Shown here in pieces: positions 14,059 to 23,353 of a DNA stretch of 64,000 bases (its first letter is position 1; each line of letters opens with the position of its first letter). This stretch comes from Paenibacillus sp. NAIST15-1 (lineage in GTDB: Bacteria; Bacillota; Bacilli; Paenibacillales; Paenibacillaceae): positions 62,001 to 126,000 of the forward strand of contig NZ_BBYF01000006.1 of assembly GCF_001894745.1 (NCBI RefSeq). The letters are read 5' to 3'. A program made the position numbers and the translations under genes. The notes under the pieces were generated by a model. The model was not told the origin of the DNA and did not search any database. It worked only from the letters and a program-made list of their open reading frames with translations.

Positions 14059-14494
14059 CGTTACTCCCACCCTTTCCTTTCAAAACCTCAACTGCCTGCT
14101 TAATCACACCAGGAATAGGTACGCCGATGCGCCCGCCGTTCTCGATAATAGACAGCAGCTCGTTCGCCATATAGAAAAAAACTGTGGCGTCCCTAAGCAT
14201 GTGCTGGTCACCGAGAACAGTGTCGACTTGGTGAGCTATCGAAATGATGACAAAGATAAATACCTTACGTGCGATGCCAACAAGCCCACGACTGCTGCGC
14301 AGCTTGCCCTCTGTTCCAGCAGCCATAATACCAGTGATAAAGTCAGCCACCGTCATAATCAGAAGCACCTGCAGCAGCAGCGGCCAACCACCGAACAGGT
14401 ACGCCCCAACAACACCAAAACCACCAGCTGCAGCTACTTGCTTCGTGCCGTAGTCTCCTACGAGTTGTCCTACAAATTCAATAAAGCGATCCAT
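14042..14494 (-). CDS. Phage holin (class with TcdE/Cph-type holins)
   Basis: 150 residues. The protein has three hydrophobic segments, with the family pattern in VLLIMTVADFITGIMAA followed by a basic loop (GKLRSSRGLVGIARK) and IFVIISIAHQVD. A charged C terminus ends in Asp/Asn/Arg. Such holins form pores in the cytoplasmic membrane at the end of the lytic cycle and release the endolysin encoded just downstream (16-bp overlap). GGGGGA-type sequence precedes the ATG at 14494. Confidence 0.88.
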   Translation of the reverse strand: MDRFIEFVGQLVGDYGTKQVAAAGGFGVVGAYLFGGWPLLLQVLLIMTVADFITGIMAAGTEGKLRSSRGLVGIARKVFIFVIISIAHQVDTVLGDQHMLRDATVFFYMANELLSIIENGGRIGVPIPGVIKQAVEVLKGKGGSNDDNRN

Positions 14495-14520
14495 ATAAAT
14501 CCCCCTTCGAAATAGAAATA

Positions 14521-14545
14521 GCCCCCGACATTAACCGAGGGCATA
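14521..14545 (-). other. Hairpin between the tail and lysis genes
   Basis: GCCCTCG pairs with CGGGGGC (minus strand) around GTTAATGT, located between the XkdX-position ORF and the holin gene. The downstream tract is only moderately T-rich. It may partially attenuate transcription into the lysis genes. Confidence 0.4.
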
Positions 14546-14562
14546 AAAATAGCGCTGACCGT

Positions 14563-14712
14563 CTATGCGGTAGCGCCTACTGTTGGCGTAGCAATAATTT
14601 GTTGTCGTTCTTCGTCTGAAATAAAAATTGGGACGAATGTTTCCAGCTTATTTTCGTCCGCCAGCCCTTTACGCCAACAGTCTACTAAAAAGTCATAATA
14701 CAGGCTCTTCAC
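14563..14712 (-). CDS. Small tail-region protein in XkdX position, 49 aa
   Basis: A GTG start at 14712 overlaps the stop of the previous gene (GTGA) and is preceded by GGAGGTGAT. The peptide (starting MKSLYYDFLVDCWRKGLADENKL) ends with an Ile/Glu/Gln-rich segment. Small XkdX-type proteins occur exactly here, between tail fibre genes and the holin, in Bacillus phages. The motif with a helix, then ISDEERQQI, is similar in style to XkdX but not a firm match. Confidence 0.6.
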   Translation of the reverse strand: MKSLYYDFLVDCWRKGLADENKLETFVPIFISDEERQQIIATPTVGATA

Positions 14713-15029
14713 TTAGCATCACCTCCTGCAATTTGTGCCATCAGGCCAAGAACTGTAGCCTGTAACGCGTCTATCTGCTGTTGTTCCGGCGACGGTGGGC
14801 GAACTGGATTAACAATGTACTTTTCGCGCGCTGCTTCGTACTCGTCGGTTGTGATTCGCAGAATGTCGGCATGCTCTGGAATATTCTCCTCGTTCGTGAT
14901 GACATAACATACCTGTTCACCAGTCGGATAAATTTGACTACCTGGGACGAACTTTTTTATGTTCAGACCCTTGTAATCAACATCGCCTTCATACTCTGAA
15001 AAAATATTTGTTATTCTTAATCCTTGCAT
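14709..15029 (-). CDS. Hypothetical tail-associated protein, 106 aa
   Basis: It lies between the tail fibre gene and the XkdX-position ORF and shares overlapping boundaries. The N-terminal 80 residues look beta-rich and the C terminus is a short helix (PSPEQQQIDALQATVLGLMAQIAG) of the kind that caps small XkdW-like proteins. AGGAGAGGAT precedes the ATG at 15029. Its function is unknown; it may be a fibre assembly or attachment factor. Confidence 0.6.
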   Translation of the reverse strand: MQGLRITNIFSEYEGDVDYKGLNIKKFVPGSQIYPTGEQVCYVITNEENIPEHADILRITTDEYEAAREKYIVNPVRPPSPEQQQIDALQATVLGLMAQIAGGDAK

Positions 15030-15041
15030 TTAATCCTCTCC

Positions 15042-17033
15042 TTATCGCGCTGCTAGTGCAGCCAAATACAAGGCCATATGAGCCGCATCAAAATGTCGTG
15101 TGTCCGCTACCCATTGACTTCCATTCCATCGCATTGTACCTGATCCGCCGTATCCATCCCGTACAAGTGTATTTTCGTCAACAAAATACGCTGCGTATGA
15201 ATTTGCAGATTGTGTGTATTGTCCAAATGAAGCTACGATTGTCCCGCTGGAATCATGCAGATTCCCGTTTCGCGCTTCGAAATAATATACATTTCCGCGT
15301 GCCCGTATCATGTCAGATACATCGGTTAGGTTTAAATTTTTATGGGGAATTCGATGTGTCAAATTTCCATTGTCATCGTACACCAATATTTCTTCCCAAC
15401 CTTTGATGACTGCCATTAGATTAGGGGCTGCGATTGCGCCCATCATAAATCCCCTAATATCTAGACTGCCCCTTCCGTACTCGCGCTCATACACGATAGT
15501 GCCGTTGTAATCTACTTTCCGTAGACCGTATCTAGTATTGTAATTTTCTACACTCTCCGTAAAACCGCTGTAAATTAGGCCGTCACGAAAATAATATCTC
15601 CCTTGCACAATCCTATTGTAATTGATGGACGACCAAAAATTCGGGGCGAGATTCGTTGTTCCTGCGGCCTTTTGAGCCGTTCCTTGAACACCTAGTATAT
15701 TTGCCTCCTTTAAAATGTTCTCTGGCTTCAGGTGCGGCGCTGGAGCCGTTACCCACGACGCTCCGTCGTAGTATCCGAATGGCGGTTGTAAAAATACCCT
15801 ATCGCCTGCCCAAACCGTATGCGCGGTGCTAGGCATGTGGACATTTTCAGCAGAGCGAAACGGCATTGTACCTGTTAATGGCACGCCACCATCGTTGGTA
15901 AACGTCTTACCGGTTAGCACTTCCGGAGGCTGTGCATTCCCCGAACCCTTTATGATGTTACTGATTTTACCGAACAAGGTAGCCAGCGATTCTGTCGCCG
16001 TAGCAGAGACCCCCTTTGCTACCAAATTTGATGCCCCCACCGCTTTAGCATCATTAACCTTTTGTGCTAGTTGGTCGCCCGAATCTCCCCCTCTAGCTGG
16101 GGATCCAATAGCGGCGGCGACCTTGGTTTTTATGCTATTGGCAAGCGACTTTAAATACTTCAGCACTCCAAGCACGTTCTTGTCAGTAAACTCAGGATCA
16201 TCAACCGCTATAGCTGCTGCGGCATGGGCTGCTGTACTTTTTAAATGGTCGTCCAGTTTATTTGCAGTCTGCCCCTGCTGAGTCTTCAACTGTTCGATGT
16301 CTTTCTTATCCTGCTCCGACATCAACCCACCAACAGATACCGTGGCAAACGGTATTACATCCGTGCCACCAGGAAGGTGTGTTTCCGCATGCTTACCTGG
16401 CGTCGCATCCCCTGTCGCTGTCACCGTCACTTCATTGGTATCAGGATTAGAAGTAACGGTAATACCGATGCCGCCTTTAATTTTGAGTGAGTCGCTTTTA
16501 CTTTTGGCAGACACATCATTGACCTTCGAAAAAGCAAGCTGGTTGACTTCAGCGCCCTCCTCGATGCTGCCGAGCTTATCGTGATCATCTTGAGTAACGT
16601 GGACAACCTTATCAGCCTTGTGATCATCTAGGTCGGCCTGAACAGCATCTACCTCAGCCTTCCGAGCCACATCGTCAGCAGAATCTGGAGCAGCTGCTTT
16701 CATTCGGCCAGCAGCATCGCGCTGAGCGAGTGCCCCCGGAGTGGCTGCAGGCGTGCTTGCATTCAGCTTCGTGTAATCTGACGCTGACATAAAACCTGCT
16801 GCGTTCCCCTTAGCCGTAGGATGCTCATCAGCTCCACGCTCTTTGTGCGCTGTCAGAGCTGCTGCAGCTGCCGCGATGGCAGCATCCCTAGCAGCATCAG
16901 CTTTGACTTGAGCGTCTGCAGGTGTACCCTTTGTGTCCATGTCCTGCTGCACCTTATCAAAACCGATATTGATGTTGTTGAAGTCCTCACTTATCTTCTT
17001 CGTACCAACAAGGTTGCAATACTTATTTGCCAC
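15042..17033 (-). CDS. Tail fibre protein
   Basis: 663 residues. The N terminus is helical. An Ala-rich stretch follows (around residues 45-75), then fibre-type modules: HPTAKGNAAGFMSASDYTKL, the HAETHLPGGTDVIPFATVSVGGL motif typical of phage fibres, and the GVPLTGTMP/ILGVQGTA pair common in Firmicutes fibres. The C-terminal third is rich in Tyr, Asn and Gly and is probably the receptor-binding part. The GTG at 17033 is chosen because AAAGGAG sits 9 bases upstream; the ATG at 17042 overlaps that ribosome site. It follows a small gene with which it overlaps by 11 bases. Confidence 0.82.
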   Translation of the reverse strand: MANKYCNLVGTKKISEDFNNINIGFDKVQQDMDTKGTPADAQVKADAARDAAIAAAAAALTAHKERGADEHPTAKGNAAGFMSASDYTKLNASTPAATPGALAQRDAAGRMKAAAPDSADDVARKAEVDAVQADLDDHKADKVVHVTQDDHDKLGSIEEGAEVNQLAFSKVNDVSAKSKSDSLKIKGGIGITVTSNPDTNEVTVTATGDATPGKHAETHLPGGTDVIPFATVSVGGLMSEQDKKDIEQLKTQQGQTANKLDDHLKSTAAHAAAAIAVDDPEFTDKNVLGVLKYLKSLANSIKTKVAAAIGSPARGGDSGDQLAQKVNDAKAVGASNLVAKGVSATATESLATLFGKISNIIKGSGNAQPPEVLTGKTFTNDGGVPLTGTMPFRSAENVHMPSTAHTVWAGDRVFLQPPFGYYDGASWVTAPAPHLKPENILKEANILGVQGTAQKAAGTTNLAPNFWSSINYNRIVQGRYYFRDGLIYSGFTESVENYNTRYGLRKVDYNGTIVYEREYGRGSLDIRGFMMGAIAAPNLMAVIKGWEEILVYDDNGNLTHRIPHKNLNLTDVSDMIRARGNVYYFEARNGNLHDSSGTIVASFGQYTQSANSYAAYFVDENTLVRDGYGGSGTMRWNGSQWVADTRHFDAAHMALYLAALAAR

Positions 17034-17217
17034 TAGCCTCATCTCCTTTCTTGCTCAATTGCTTTAGCCGTTTCTCGATGGCTTCCTGAACACCCAGCAA
17101 TATTGCTTTCTCTTGCCCAGGATGGTATGGAGTCACGGCCATGATGACAGCGCATATCTCGGGCACGGGCTGGGTTGGATCCAACTCAATGCGAATGATA
17201 GGTTGTACTTGTGCCAT
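17023..17217 (-). CDS. Hypothetical phage protein, 64 aa
   Basis: AAGGAGGCATTT precedes the ATG at 17217. The product begins with a beta-rich half (VQPIIRIELDPTQPVPEICAVI) and ends with a basic helix. It overlaps the start of the fibre gene. The position between the stalk protein and the fibre suggests a tail-tip or fibre-assembly role, but no family is recognised. Confidence 0.6.
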   Translation of the reverse strand: MAQVQPIIRIELDPTQPVPEICAVIMAVTPYHPGQEKAILLGVQEAIEKRLKQLSKKGDEASGK

Positions 17218-17279
17218 AAATGCCTCCTTCCAAACAAAAAGGCCCCGCTATTAGCGAGACCTGAATAATTGGTATTTGG

Positions 17280-17852
17280 TTATTTCTTTGCTGCTAAAGC
17301 TTCCTCGACAAGACGAAGGTCTTCGTTTGCTCTTGCGATGATTGCATCATACTCATCGAGTTGTTTTTCCATTACTACGAGTACGGGTGCTTCCTCCCCT
17401 GATTTCTCCTGCGATTTTTTCAAGGTCTCAATCTCTTCGACAATGCTTTGACGTTCCTCAACAGCAGGCTTGATTCTATTTTTCTTTATACTATCTCTTA
17501 AAACTTCTAGGCTCTCTTTAGAATCCGCCATATATTTATTCCCATTTGTATCAGCTTTAGTTGAACCTCCAACCGAAGCATTTACAGCTTGTTTAGATGT
17601 CACAATTATTTTTTTACCTTCCACTCTGATATCAGCTCCTAACGCTTGCGACACACCACGTACTGGAACATTGGTTCTCCCATTGATCACAGCACCTTTA
17701 TCTTGCAATGCCTTACCATTGACAACTACAGTGTATTCTCCAGTCACCTTCTCGCCCACAAGCGATTTGATTTGATCAGCAAATGCGCTGCCTGCGGTTG
17801 TTACCAGAGCACCGATAACAACACCACTTACTAGATACATCCATTTTTTCAT
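17280..17852 (-). CDS. Secreted stalk-domain protein (copper amine oxidase N-terminal-like)
   Basis: 190 residues. The ATG at 17852 has CGGAGG upstream. The N terminus is a signal peptide (MKKWMYLVSGVVIGALVTTAG ending in SAFA). After it comes one stalk/copper-amine-oxidase-N domain (YTVVVNGKALQDKG, then NVPVRGVSQALGADI), and a long charged coiled coil to the C terminus. A secreted protein among tail genes is odd: it could be a lysogenic-conversion surface protein or a superinfection factor. The same domain type ends the endolysin. Confidence 0.75.
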   Translation of the reverse strand: MKKWMYLVSGVVIGALVTTAGSAFADQIKSLVGEKVTGEYTVVVNGKALQDKGAVINGRTNVPVRGVSQALGADIRVEGKKIIVTSKQAVNASVGGSTKADTNGNKYMADSKESLEVLRDSIKKNRIKPAVEERQSIVEEIETLKKSQEKSGEEAPVLVVMEKQLDEYDAIIARANEDLRLVEEALAAKK

Positions 17853-17890
17853 AGAGCAAAACCTCCGTAACAATATTTACCTACATATTA

Positions 17891-19963
17891 TCACTTCGGA
17901 GATGTAGTAGTAAATGATTGGCCCCCCCAGTTTTGGTTATCTTTATTACCATGGTTGTGGCTAGGCAAATACAATGAATGCGTATGGTTATTAAATAAGC
18001 GCTGAAGATTATCGAGTTGTGACTGCAATGAATCCAGTTTGTCTCGTAGTCCAATTATTTCACTGATACCCAACCTTAGCCCCGATACTGAAGAATTGAA
18101 GTTTACGGGCCCCTGTAAATAAATCGTTCCACTTGCACCGAGACGTAAGTCACGGTTACCAATGACATGCATTTCCTCAGTGATAGCATATACAATCCCC
18201 ATTGGCGAACCAGACGTGTTGTAATATGTGTGGCCCGAGATATCTGCTTGTGAATTCCATCCAAGCTTCACTCTCTGCCTACCATTGTTGTCATAGAATA
18301 AAAACCCATCTGGGGAAAGCTCGATTCTTCCGCCAGATACAGCTGTCTTTATCGAAGAGCCGATAATGGTTGTTCCGTTAATCGTGCCACCGTTTATAGT
18401 AGAGGCGGTTATGGTTCCGCTGAAGTCCCCATCTACCCCACGGAGTGTACCAGTAAATGTTCCGCCAGCGGCCTGCAGGTCGCCAGCAAAAGTCCCCCGT
18501 GCTGCTCGCAGCTCGCCGCTGAAGTCTCCATCAACTCCACGAAGAGTGCCGGTAAACGTTCCACCTGCAGCCTGTAGGTTGCCACTGAATATGCCGTCAG
18601 TCGCCTCTAACGTACCATTAAACTTGTATCTTCCAGCCCAAGGATCGAAGTATATTTTGTCTTGTCCGTTAGCCTGGAATGAGAGCTTATCCGAATTGAG
18701 AATCACTTTCGAACGATGATCCTCTCTCTCGATGATGAGCCCATCAGTTCGCGTGATGGTCGCACCAAAATAGTTCTTTCCCTCTTTAACTGACGTCTTG
18801 TCCAGCTTATTCACTTGCTGTGATAATGACCCCTCTACGACAAATTCTGACTGCTGCGCCGACACTGACGGAGCTTCGAGCGACATTCTCAACCCGCCGG
18901 CAAAACTAAATACCTGGTGTAAGATGATCGACTTGTACCGGACAATTCCATCCCACGGGATGTGAGTATCCTGCCATGTGGAAACCGTCTCATCCCAGGT
19001 AGCTCCCTCCTGCTGTTCAAAAGCAATGATATCGCCTTGTTCAAGTTGAGGGTAACCACGGGCATTCATAGTCAACGGTAAATAAGAAAAACCGCTCAAC
19101 GTGGCAAGCAGATCATTAACCATACTCTGCGTCACAAACGGGTTTTCGATATACAGGGTGTGATTTTCATCGCCACTACCGGCTTCATAATACAAATCAT
19201 CCTCTGTGTTGTACGTGGCCACTATTCTGGTATATGTCTTGACCGGATTAGCCTGTTTGGCCGTGAAATAATCTGCTGTGGTCATCGCAAAGACAGGCTC
19301 TTCTGCCGCCGTGAACCTCTTGAACTTTAATGTACCGGCTTTGTCAATGTAGATGCTTGCACTATTGGCCGCAGCAATGTAGGCAAGCACCTGACGCATG
19401 CTATAACCTGCAGGCCCTACCTGAATCTTATAGGAAGGATTAATCACCACAGTGTTGTCATAGATCCAGCCTAGCCGCGCACAGATCTCGTCAAAGACCG
19501 CCTTATGCGTTGCCGGATAGGTCAGGGACGATATGTAGGCCACGTCTGCGAAAACTAGTTTGTCATAGCAGACATAAGTCCAAACGTCATTGACTCTTTC
19601 TCTCGAATCTACAAAGAACTCCCCTAGGGGCAGCCAATTTGTACTGGAGCCGTTCCAATTAATGTCCATGTCATTCCATGGATACTGTGCCTGCAGCCAG
19701 GTCATCCCCGCCATGGACAAAGACAGATAGGGTACGATTCGAGCATTCGGCTTAACAATCTCATTCGTGCGTAACTTAATAGTGAGCTTACTGGGGATTG
19801 CCGTACCTAATTCAAAACCATCTGACAGGCTCAGGCTGTTTTCAATTGAAAAATCTACGATTCTGGTATTGTCATATTCCTCATTCCCCACAGTTGCCTT
19901 GACTATAAATTCCCGATCCGGGCGCCGTAGATAATCAGTGTAGAGTGGCGATATTGGATACAA
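17891..19963 (-). CDS. Tail-associated protein (Tal/baseplate type) with 11-residue repeats
   Basis: 690 residues. The N-terminal 370 residues resemble phage tail-hub/Tal proteins: a beta-rich opening (YTDYLRRPDREFIVKATV) and two Trp-rich loops (WNDMDINWNGSST). Residues about 430-520 consist of an 11-residue repeat of the form F-x-G-x-L-x-A-x-x-G-x, five to six copies; two of its blocks recur as a 33-residue super-repeat. The C terminus ends with a coiled-coil segment and a His-rich tail (THSLYLPSHNHGNKDNQNW). It likely forms the tail tip and, through the repeats, an elongated fibre. It begins 5 bases after the preceding gene. Confidence 0.8.
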   Translation of the reverse strand: MYPISPLYTDYLRRPDREFIVKATVGNEEYDNTRIVDFSIENSLSLSDGFELGTAIPSKLTIKLRTNEIVKPNARIVPYLSLSMAGMTWLQAQYPWNDMDINWNGSSTNWLPLGEFFVDSRERVNDVWTYVCYDKLVFADVAYISSLTYPATHKAVFDEICARLGWIYDNTVVINPSYKIQVGPAGYSMRQVLAYIAAANSASIYIDKAGTLKFKRFTAAEEPVFAMTTADYFTAKQANPVKTYTRIVATYNTEDDLYYEAGSGDENHTLYIENPFVTQSMVNDLLATLSGFSYLPLTMNARGYPQLEQGDIIAFEQQEGATWDETVSTWQDTHIPWDGIVRYKSIILHQVFSFAGGLRMSLEAPSVSAQQSEFVVEGSLSQQVNKLDKTSVKEGKNYFGATITRTDGLIIEREDHRSKVILNSDKLSFQANGQDKIYFDPWAGRYKFNGTLEATDGIFSGNLQAAGGTFTGTLRGVDGDFSGELRAARGTFAGDLQAAGGTFTGTLRGVDGDFSGTITASTINGGTINGTTIIGSSIKTAVSGGRIELSPDGFLFYDNNGRQRVKLGWNSQADISGHTYYNTSGSPMGIVYAITEEMHVIGNRDLRLGASGTIYLQGPVNFNSSVSGLRLGISEIIGLRDKLDSLQSQLDNLQRLFNNHTHSLYLPSHNHGNKDNQNWGGQSFTTTSPK
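18418..18600 (-). repeat. Diverged 99-bp tandem repeat within the Tal gene
   Basis: Two 99-bp units encode nearly identical 33-residue blocks (each ending in LRGVDGDFSG), built from 33-bp sub-repeats. The DNA copies differ at many third positions while the encoded residues stay the same. Confidence 0.6.
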
Positions 19964-19968
19964 TCAAA

Positions 19969-20328
19969 TCACCTCTCTGTTAAGGTCAGCTTCAGCCCAT
20001 TCCACATAATCTCTGAGCCCTTAGAGACAGCAAAAGGGGTTGGGCGGTTACCTACGTAAAAAGTCTTTGTCTCATACTTACCTGTCATAGGATCGGGATA
20101 GGTTACTGGAAAAAATACATTTTCCATAGACCGTAAGAGCGCAGATACCGTTGCCCATGGTAACTGCCCCCATGTCATTTCAATCTGTCGTTTGACCGCT
20201 ATACGATCACGTTTGAGTGTACCGTCTGCAGTCCGGACGGAAGATTCCCCGTCATCAAGATCAAGTGTCGTCACAGTGAACTGGGATGGGTAGGCTGCAA
20301 TGTCCTGCCCATTGATTTTCAATTGCAT
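19969..20328 (-). CDS. Tail protein in distal-tail position (DUF6711-like)
   Basis: 119 residues, beta-rich (LKINGQDIAAYPSQFTVTTLDLDDGES). The later YETKTFYVGNRPTPFAV is typical of the small tail proteins that follow the tape measure gene in Gram-positive siphoviruses, and I recall similar sequences as DUF6711. It probably joins the tail tube to the Tal hub. An AAGGAGG-like site precedes the ATG at 20328. Confidence 0.7.
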   Translation of the reverse strand: MQLKINGQDIAAYPSQFTVTTLDLDDGESSVRTADGTLKRDRIAVKRQIEMTWGQLPWATVSALLRSMENVFFPVTYPDPMTGKYETKTFYVGNRPTPFAVSKGSEIMWNGLKLTLTER

Positions 20329-20368
20329 ACATAGTCCTCCTTTCCAACTTCGTTAGTCGCTTTGGATT

Positions 20369-23305
20369 TTATATGAGTAGTAAGTTGCGACCTGCTTGCC
20401 GATTGGCGCTATTAATAGTTTTGATAGCTAATCTCCCGAACTCTGTTTCTCCAATCTGAAGCACTGTATGTTTATCTCCGGATCTTAAAGCATCAAGGAT
20501 CATCATTAGTGCGTCCACAACCGGCTGGTTGTTCGCTCCGATCATGTCCTGTAACTTGCTTAACGGGCTCACTACTTCTGGGTCAACAGAAGCTCCTCGG
20601 TTGTCTCCGACCATTGCAAGCGTTGGGCCATATGCTAGCCCACCCTTAGCAAGGCGTGGAATCTCTGGAACCTTAATACCGAACGTCCCGCCTCCCAGGA
20701 AATCAGGGATGTCGAAACTGAGCTTATTGACCTGCCGCAACATCCAGTTAAACGCATCAATGATCATGTTGACCGCGCCCTTGAATAGGCCGACGATACC
20801 ATCGAAAATGCCGCCACAGAATGTCTTGATTCCTTCCCATGCACGCTTCCAATCACCCGTAAACACACCGGCGATAAAATCAATAATGCCACCGAGCGCT
20901 TTAATAATCCCCCTAGCTGCGTCTACAATTCCGCCTAGTGCCGTACCGATAACAATTAAGATGCCGTTGAATATTTCCGCAAAGATAGGTCCCAGCTTCT
21001 GCACTAACCAATTTACGATTGGCAGGATGAACTTATTGAGAATATCGAGTGCAGCTGAAGCAAGCTTGCCGACAAAATCCAGAACTTCCTTGACAAGGCC
21101 CTTCAGATGCTTATCCCATAGCTGAGTCAGCATGTTTAACATACTGGTTACGAAAGGCTTGAGGAACCCATTCCATAGGCTATCCCATAACTTCTTAATT
21201 CCATCTAATGTGTCCTTAAGTCCGCCGATAATCTTTTTGCCCCATTCTCCCCACCATTTGAAAATGATGTCAAGAGTATCCTGGACAACCTTTGATATTA
21301 ACTTCATGGCCGGGCCAACGGCTCCGCGCCAAATGTCGTCGAAAATCTGCTTAGCAACATCAAATAGTCTTCTGAATATATCCTGCGCACCCATCATGAA
21401 ATCGGTCAGCATTGGAAGCCCCTCACTAACAAACTTAGATAGGATTGGAAAGACAGAATCCCAAAGAGTCTCAACAACATTAAGTGCGCTATCACCTAAA
21501 CCCGCCAGTACATGCCCAGCGAGCTCTATGCCCTTCTGCCAAAATGGGATCAGCCCATTATGGATCCAGTTCTTCAGTGGTTCACCTAAAGTCAAGACGT
21601 CATTAAACATCTTTCTGAACTGTTCTTTCCCGCGATCCAACACCGGGGATATCTCTCCCCACGCAATTTGAAAACTTGGGCCGAACGTTGACACCAGCCA
21701 ATCCCATCCGGACTTCACCCCTTGCCAAGCCCCATCAAAAGCGGCTTTAACGTCAGCGGCCAGTTTGTCCATCTGAGTTTGGATACTGTCGATATCCATT
21801 TCAGGCATCTTCATCTCAAAGTCTTTTCCACCACCGGCATCAGGTGAATCGTCTTTCTTACTGAAATCCAAGGTGTTTAATTCATCGAAGCTAGCAAGTG
21901 CCCCCTTGGCATCCTTATCTGCTTTCTTTGCTTTCTTGCCGTAGCCCTCCATGGCTTTCTTAGCCGTTTCAATCCCCTTGGCCGCGTCATATGACTGTTT
22001 GTATGTCTTACCGAAGAGCGCCGATATAAACGCCGCTATGTAGGCCGTGGCCCTCGCTAGGAACGACATCAAGGCATTGATTGCTGGCAGAATAGCCTCA
22101 TAGATTGGCTGGAAAGCTACGCGTAAATTTGTCTGTATCGCGTTCAGGCTGGCCGCGTATTCGGCGTTTGTTTTGAGCGAAGCACCCAGATAGGAATTAA
22201 AGTCATGGACTGCCCTATATAGGACTGAGAACACAAAGACCTGCTTTAAAATACGGGAGAACGCTGCCGTAAACTGGTTACCCATCTTACCGGAATCCCG
22301 GCCAGCCGTGTTGAAAGATGTTCCGGCCCCCGCTGCTGCTCTGGCCGCATTATGCAAGTTGCTGGTCAGCTTGTTTGTAGATTTGTTCGCCCGATTAGAC
22401 TGCTGTGCTGCTTGACCCGTTGCTTGCCCTGCTTGTTGTGATGCTACTGCAACCTGATTCGATGCTTGGGCTGCTTGCTGGTTACTAGCTGCTGCCTGTT
22501 TTGCGACTTGTCCCATTTGTTGGGTAGCTGTCGCAGCCTGCTGTATTGCGTCATCTAGTTTCCATATTTTCGCAGCCGTATCATCTGATTGTTTGCTCAG
22601 TCGCAAAATAGTGGATTCCGTGTTGAGTATCTTTTCTTGCAGCTTACTTTTTGCAGCATCGTTAAAAGTGTTCTCGTAAGATTCTTTTAAATCAGCCAGC
22701 TTTTGGTGCTGCAGCTCCAGCTTGGCGTTAGTGTTATCCAGCACCTTTGTGAGATGTTCTACTTCTGCCGTGGCAGCGTCAGAATCAAAGGGTTCAGGAG
22801 ACGCTTTTGTCTTAGCCTTTGTTCGTTTACCTGAATCACTACCTGAATTGCTACTAGAACCATCACTACAACAGCAAGCCGCCTGTGCACCAGCTGTTAT
22901 GTCACCTGAAAGCTTTAATTTCTCTAGAAACTTAGGCCCTTTTAAGCCAGACAGCTTTCCAGATATGCTGTCGATCGCTTGTTCCGCTGCCGTTTTGTTT
23001 TCCTCTATGGACTGCTTCATGGCCTGGCTTGCCGTATCGATAGACTTTACTAGGCGACCCTCAACGGCAGCTACGGATTGCTCCATACCATCGGCAATTC
23101 CCTTCATTGCCGTTTCAGTAGTAGACTTCAGCGTCTGGGATATATTAGCCGCAAACCCATTAAGGCTAAAGCCGCCAAAAGTGCTTTGCAGGGATTTAGT
23201 AAGCTGCTGTCCGATCTCCCCAGCTGCCGCTGTGATCTGCTTAGTAAGATCGTTACCGCCTACCAGCTCTAGGCCAAGACTGACCTTTCCAACTTCATCC
23301 GACAC
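20369..23305 (-). CDS. Tail tape measure protein
   Basis: 978 residues. The N-terminal half is helical, Ala/Gln/Ser-rich and coiled-coil-like. It includes a cysteine cluster (ACCCS) in a Ser/Gly linker near residue 150. A low-complexity Gln/Ala region with NQQAAQASNQ-type repeats lies around residues 270-310. The central part carries several hydrophobic segments (such as IAAFISALFG and IVIGTALGGIVDAARGI), and the C terminus is Gly-rich. Its size suggests a tail of roughly 150 nm by the usual 0.15 nm per residue rule. A GTG at 23305 is chosen because GGGGGTGA precedes it. Confidence 0.9.
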   Translation of the reverse strand: MSDEVGKVSLGLELVGGNDLTKQITAAAGEIGQQLTKSLQSTFGGFSLNGFAANISQTLKSTTETAMKGIADGMEQSVAAVEGRLVKSIDTASQAMKQSIEENKTAAEQAIDSISGKLSGLKGPKFLEKLKLSGDITAGAQAACCCSDGSSSNSGSDSGKRTKAKTKASPEPFDSDAATAEVEHLTKVLDNTNAKLELQHQKLADLKESYENTFNDAAKSKLQEKILNTESTILRLSKQSDDTAAKIWKLDDAIQQAATATQQMGQVAKQAAASNQQAAQASNQVAVASQQAGQATGQAAQQSNRANKSTNKLTSNLHNAARAAAGAGTSFNTAGRDSGKMGNQFTAAFSRILKQVFVFSVLYRAVHDFNSYLGASLKTNAEYAASLNAIQTNLRVAFQPIYEAILPAINALMSFLARATAYIAAFISALFGKTYKQSYDAAKGIETAKKAMEGYGKKAKKADKDAKGALASFDELNTLDFSKKDDSPDAGGGKDFEMKMPEMDIDSIQTQMDKLAADVKAAFDGAWQGVKSGWDWLVSTFGPSFQIAWGEISPVLDRGKEQFRKMFNDVLTLGEPLKNWIHNGLIPFWQKGIELAGHVLAGLGDSALNVVETLWDSVFPILSKFVSEGLPMLTDFMMGAQDIFRRLFDVAKQIFDDIWRGAVGPAMKLISKVVQDTLDIIFKWWGEWGKKIIGGLKDTLDGIKKLWDSLWNGFLKPFVTSMLNMLTQLWDKHLKGLVKEVLDFVGKLASAALDILNKFILPIVNWLVQKLGPIFAEIFNGILIVIGTALGGIVDAARGIIKALGGIIDFIAGVFTGDWKRAWEGIKTFCGGIFDGIVGLFKGAVNMIIDAFNWMLRQVNKLSFDIPDFLGGGTFGIKVPEIPRLAKGGLAYGPTLAMVGDNRGASVDPEVVSPLSKLQDMIGANNQPVVDALMMILDALRSGDKHTVLQIGETEFGRLAIKTINSANRQAGRNLLLI

Positions 23306-23353
23306 TCGTTCACCCCCTTGCCGGACAAACAAAAAGACGCCAGTGATGGCGCC

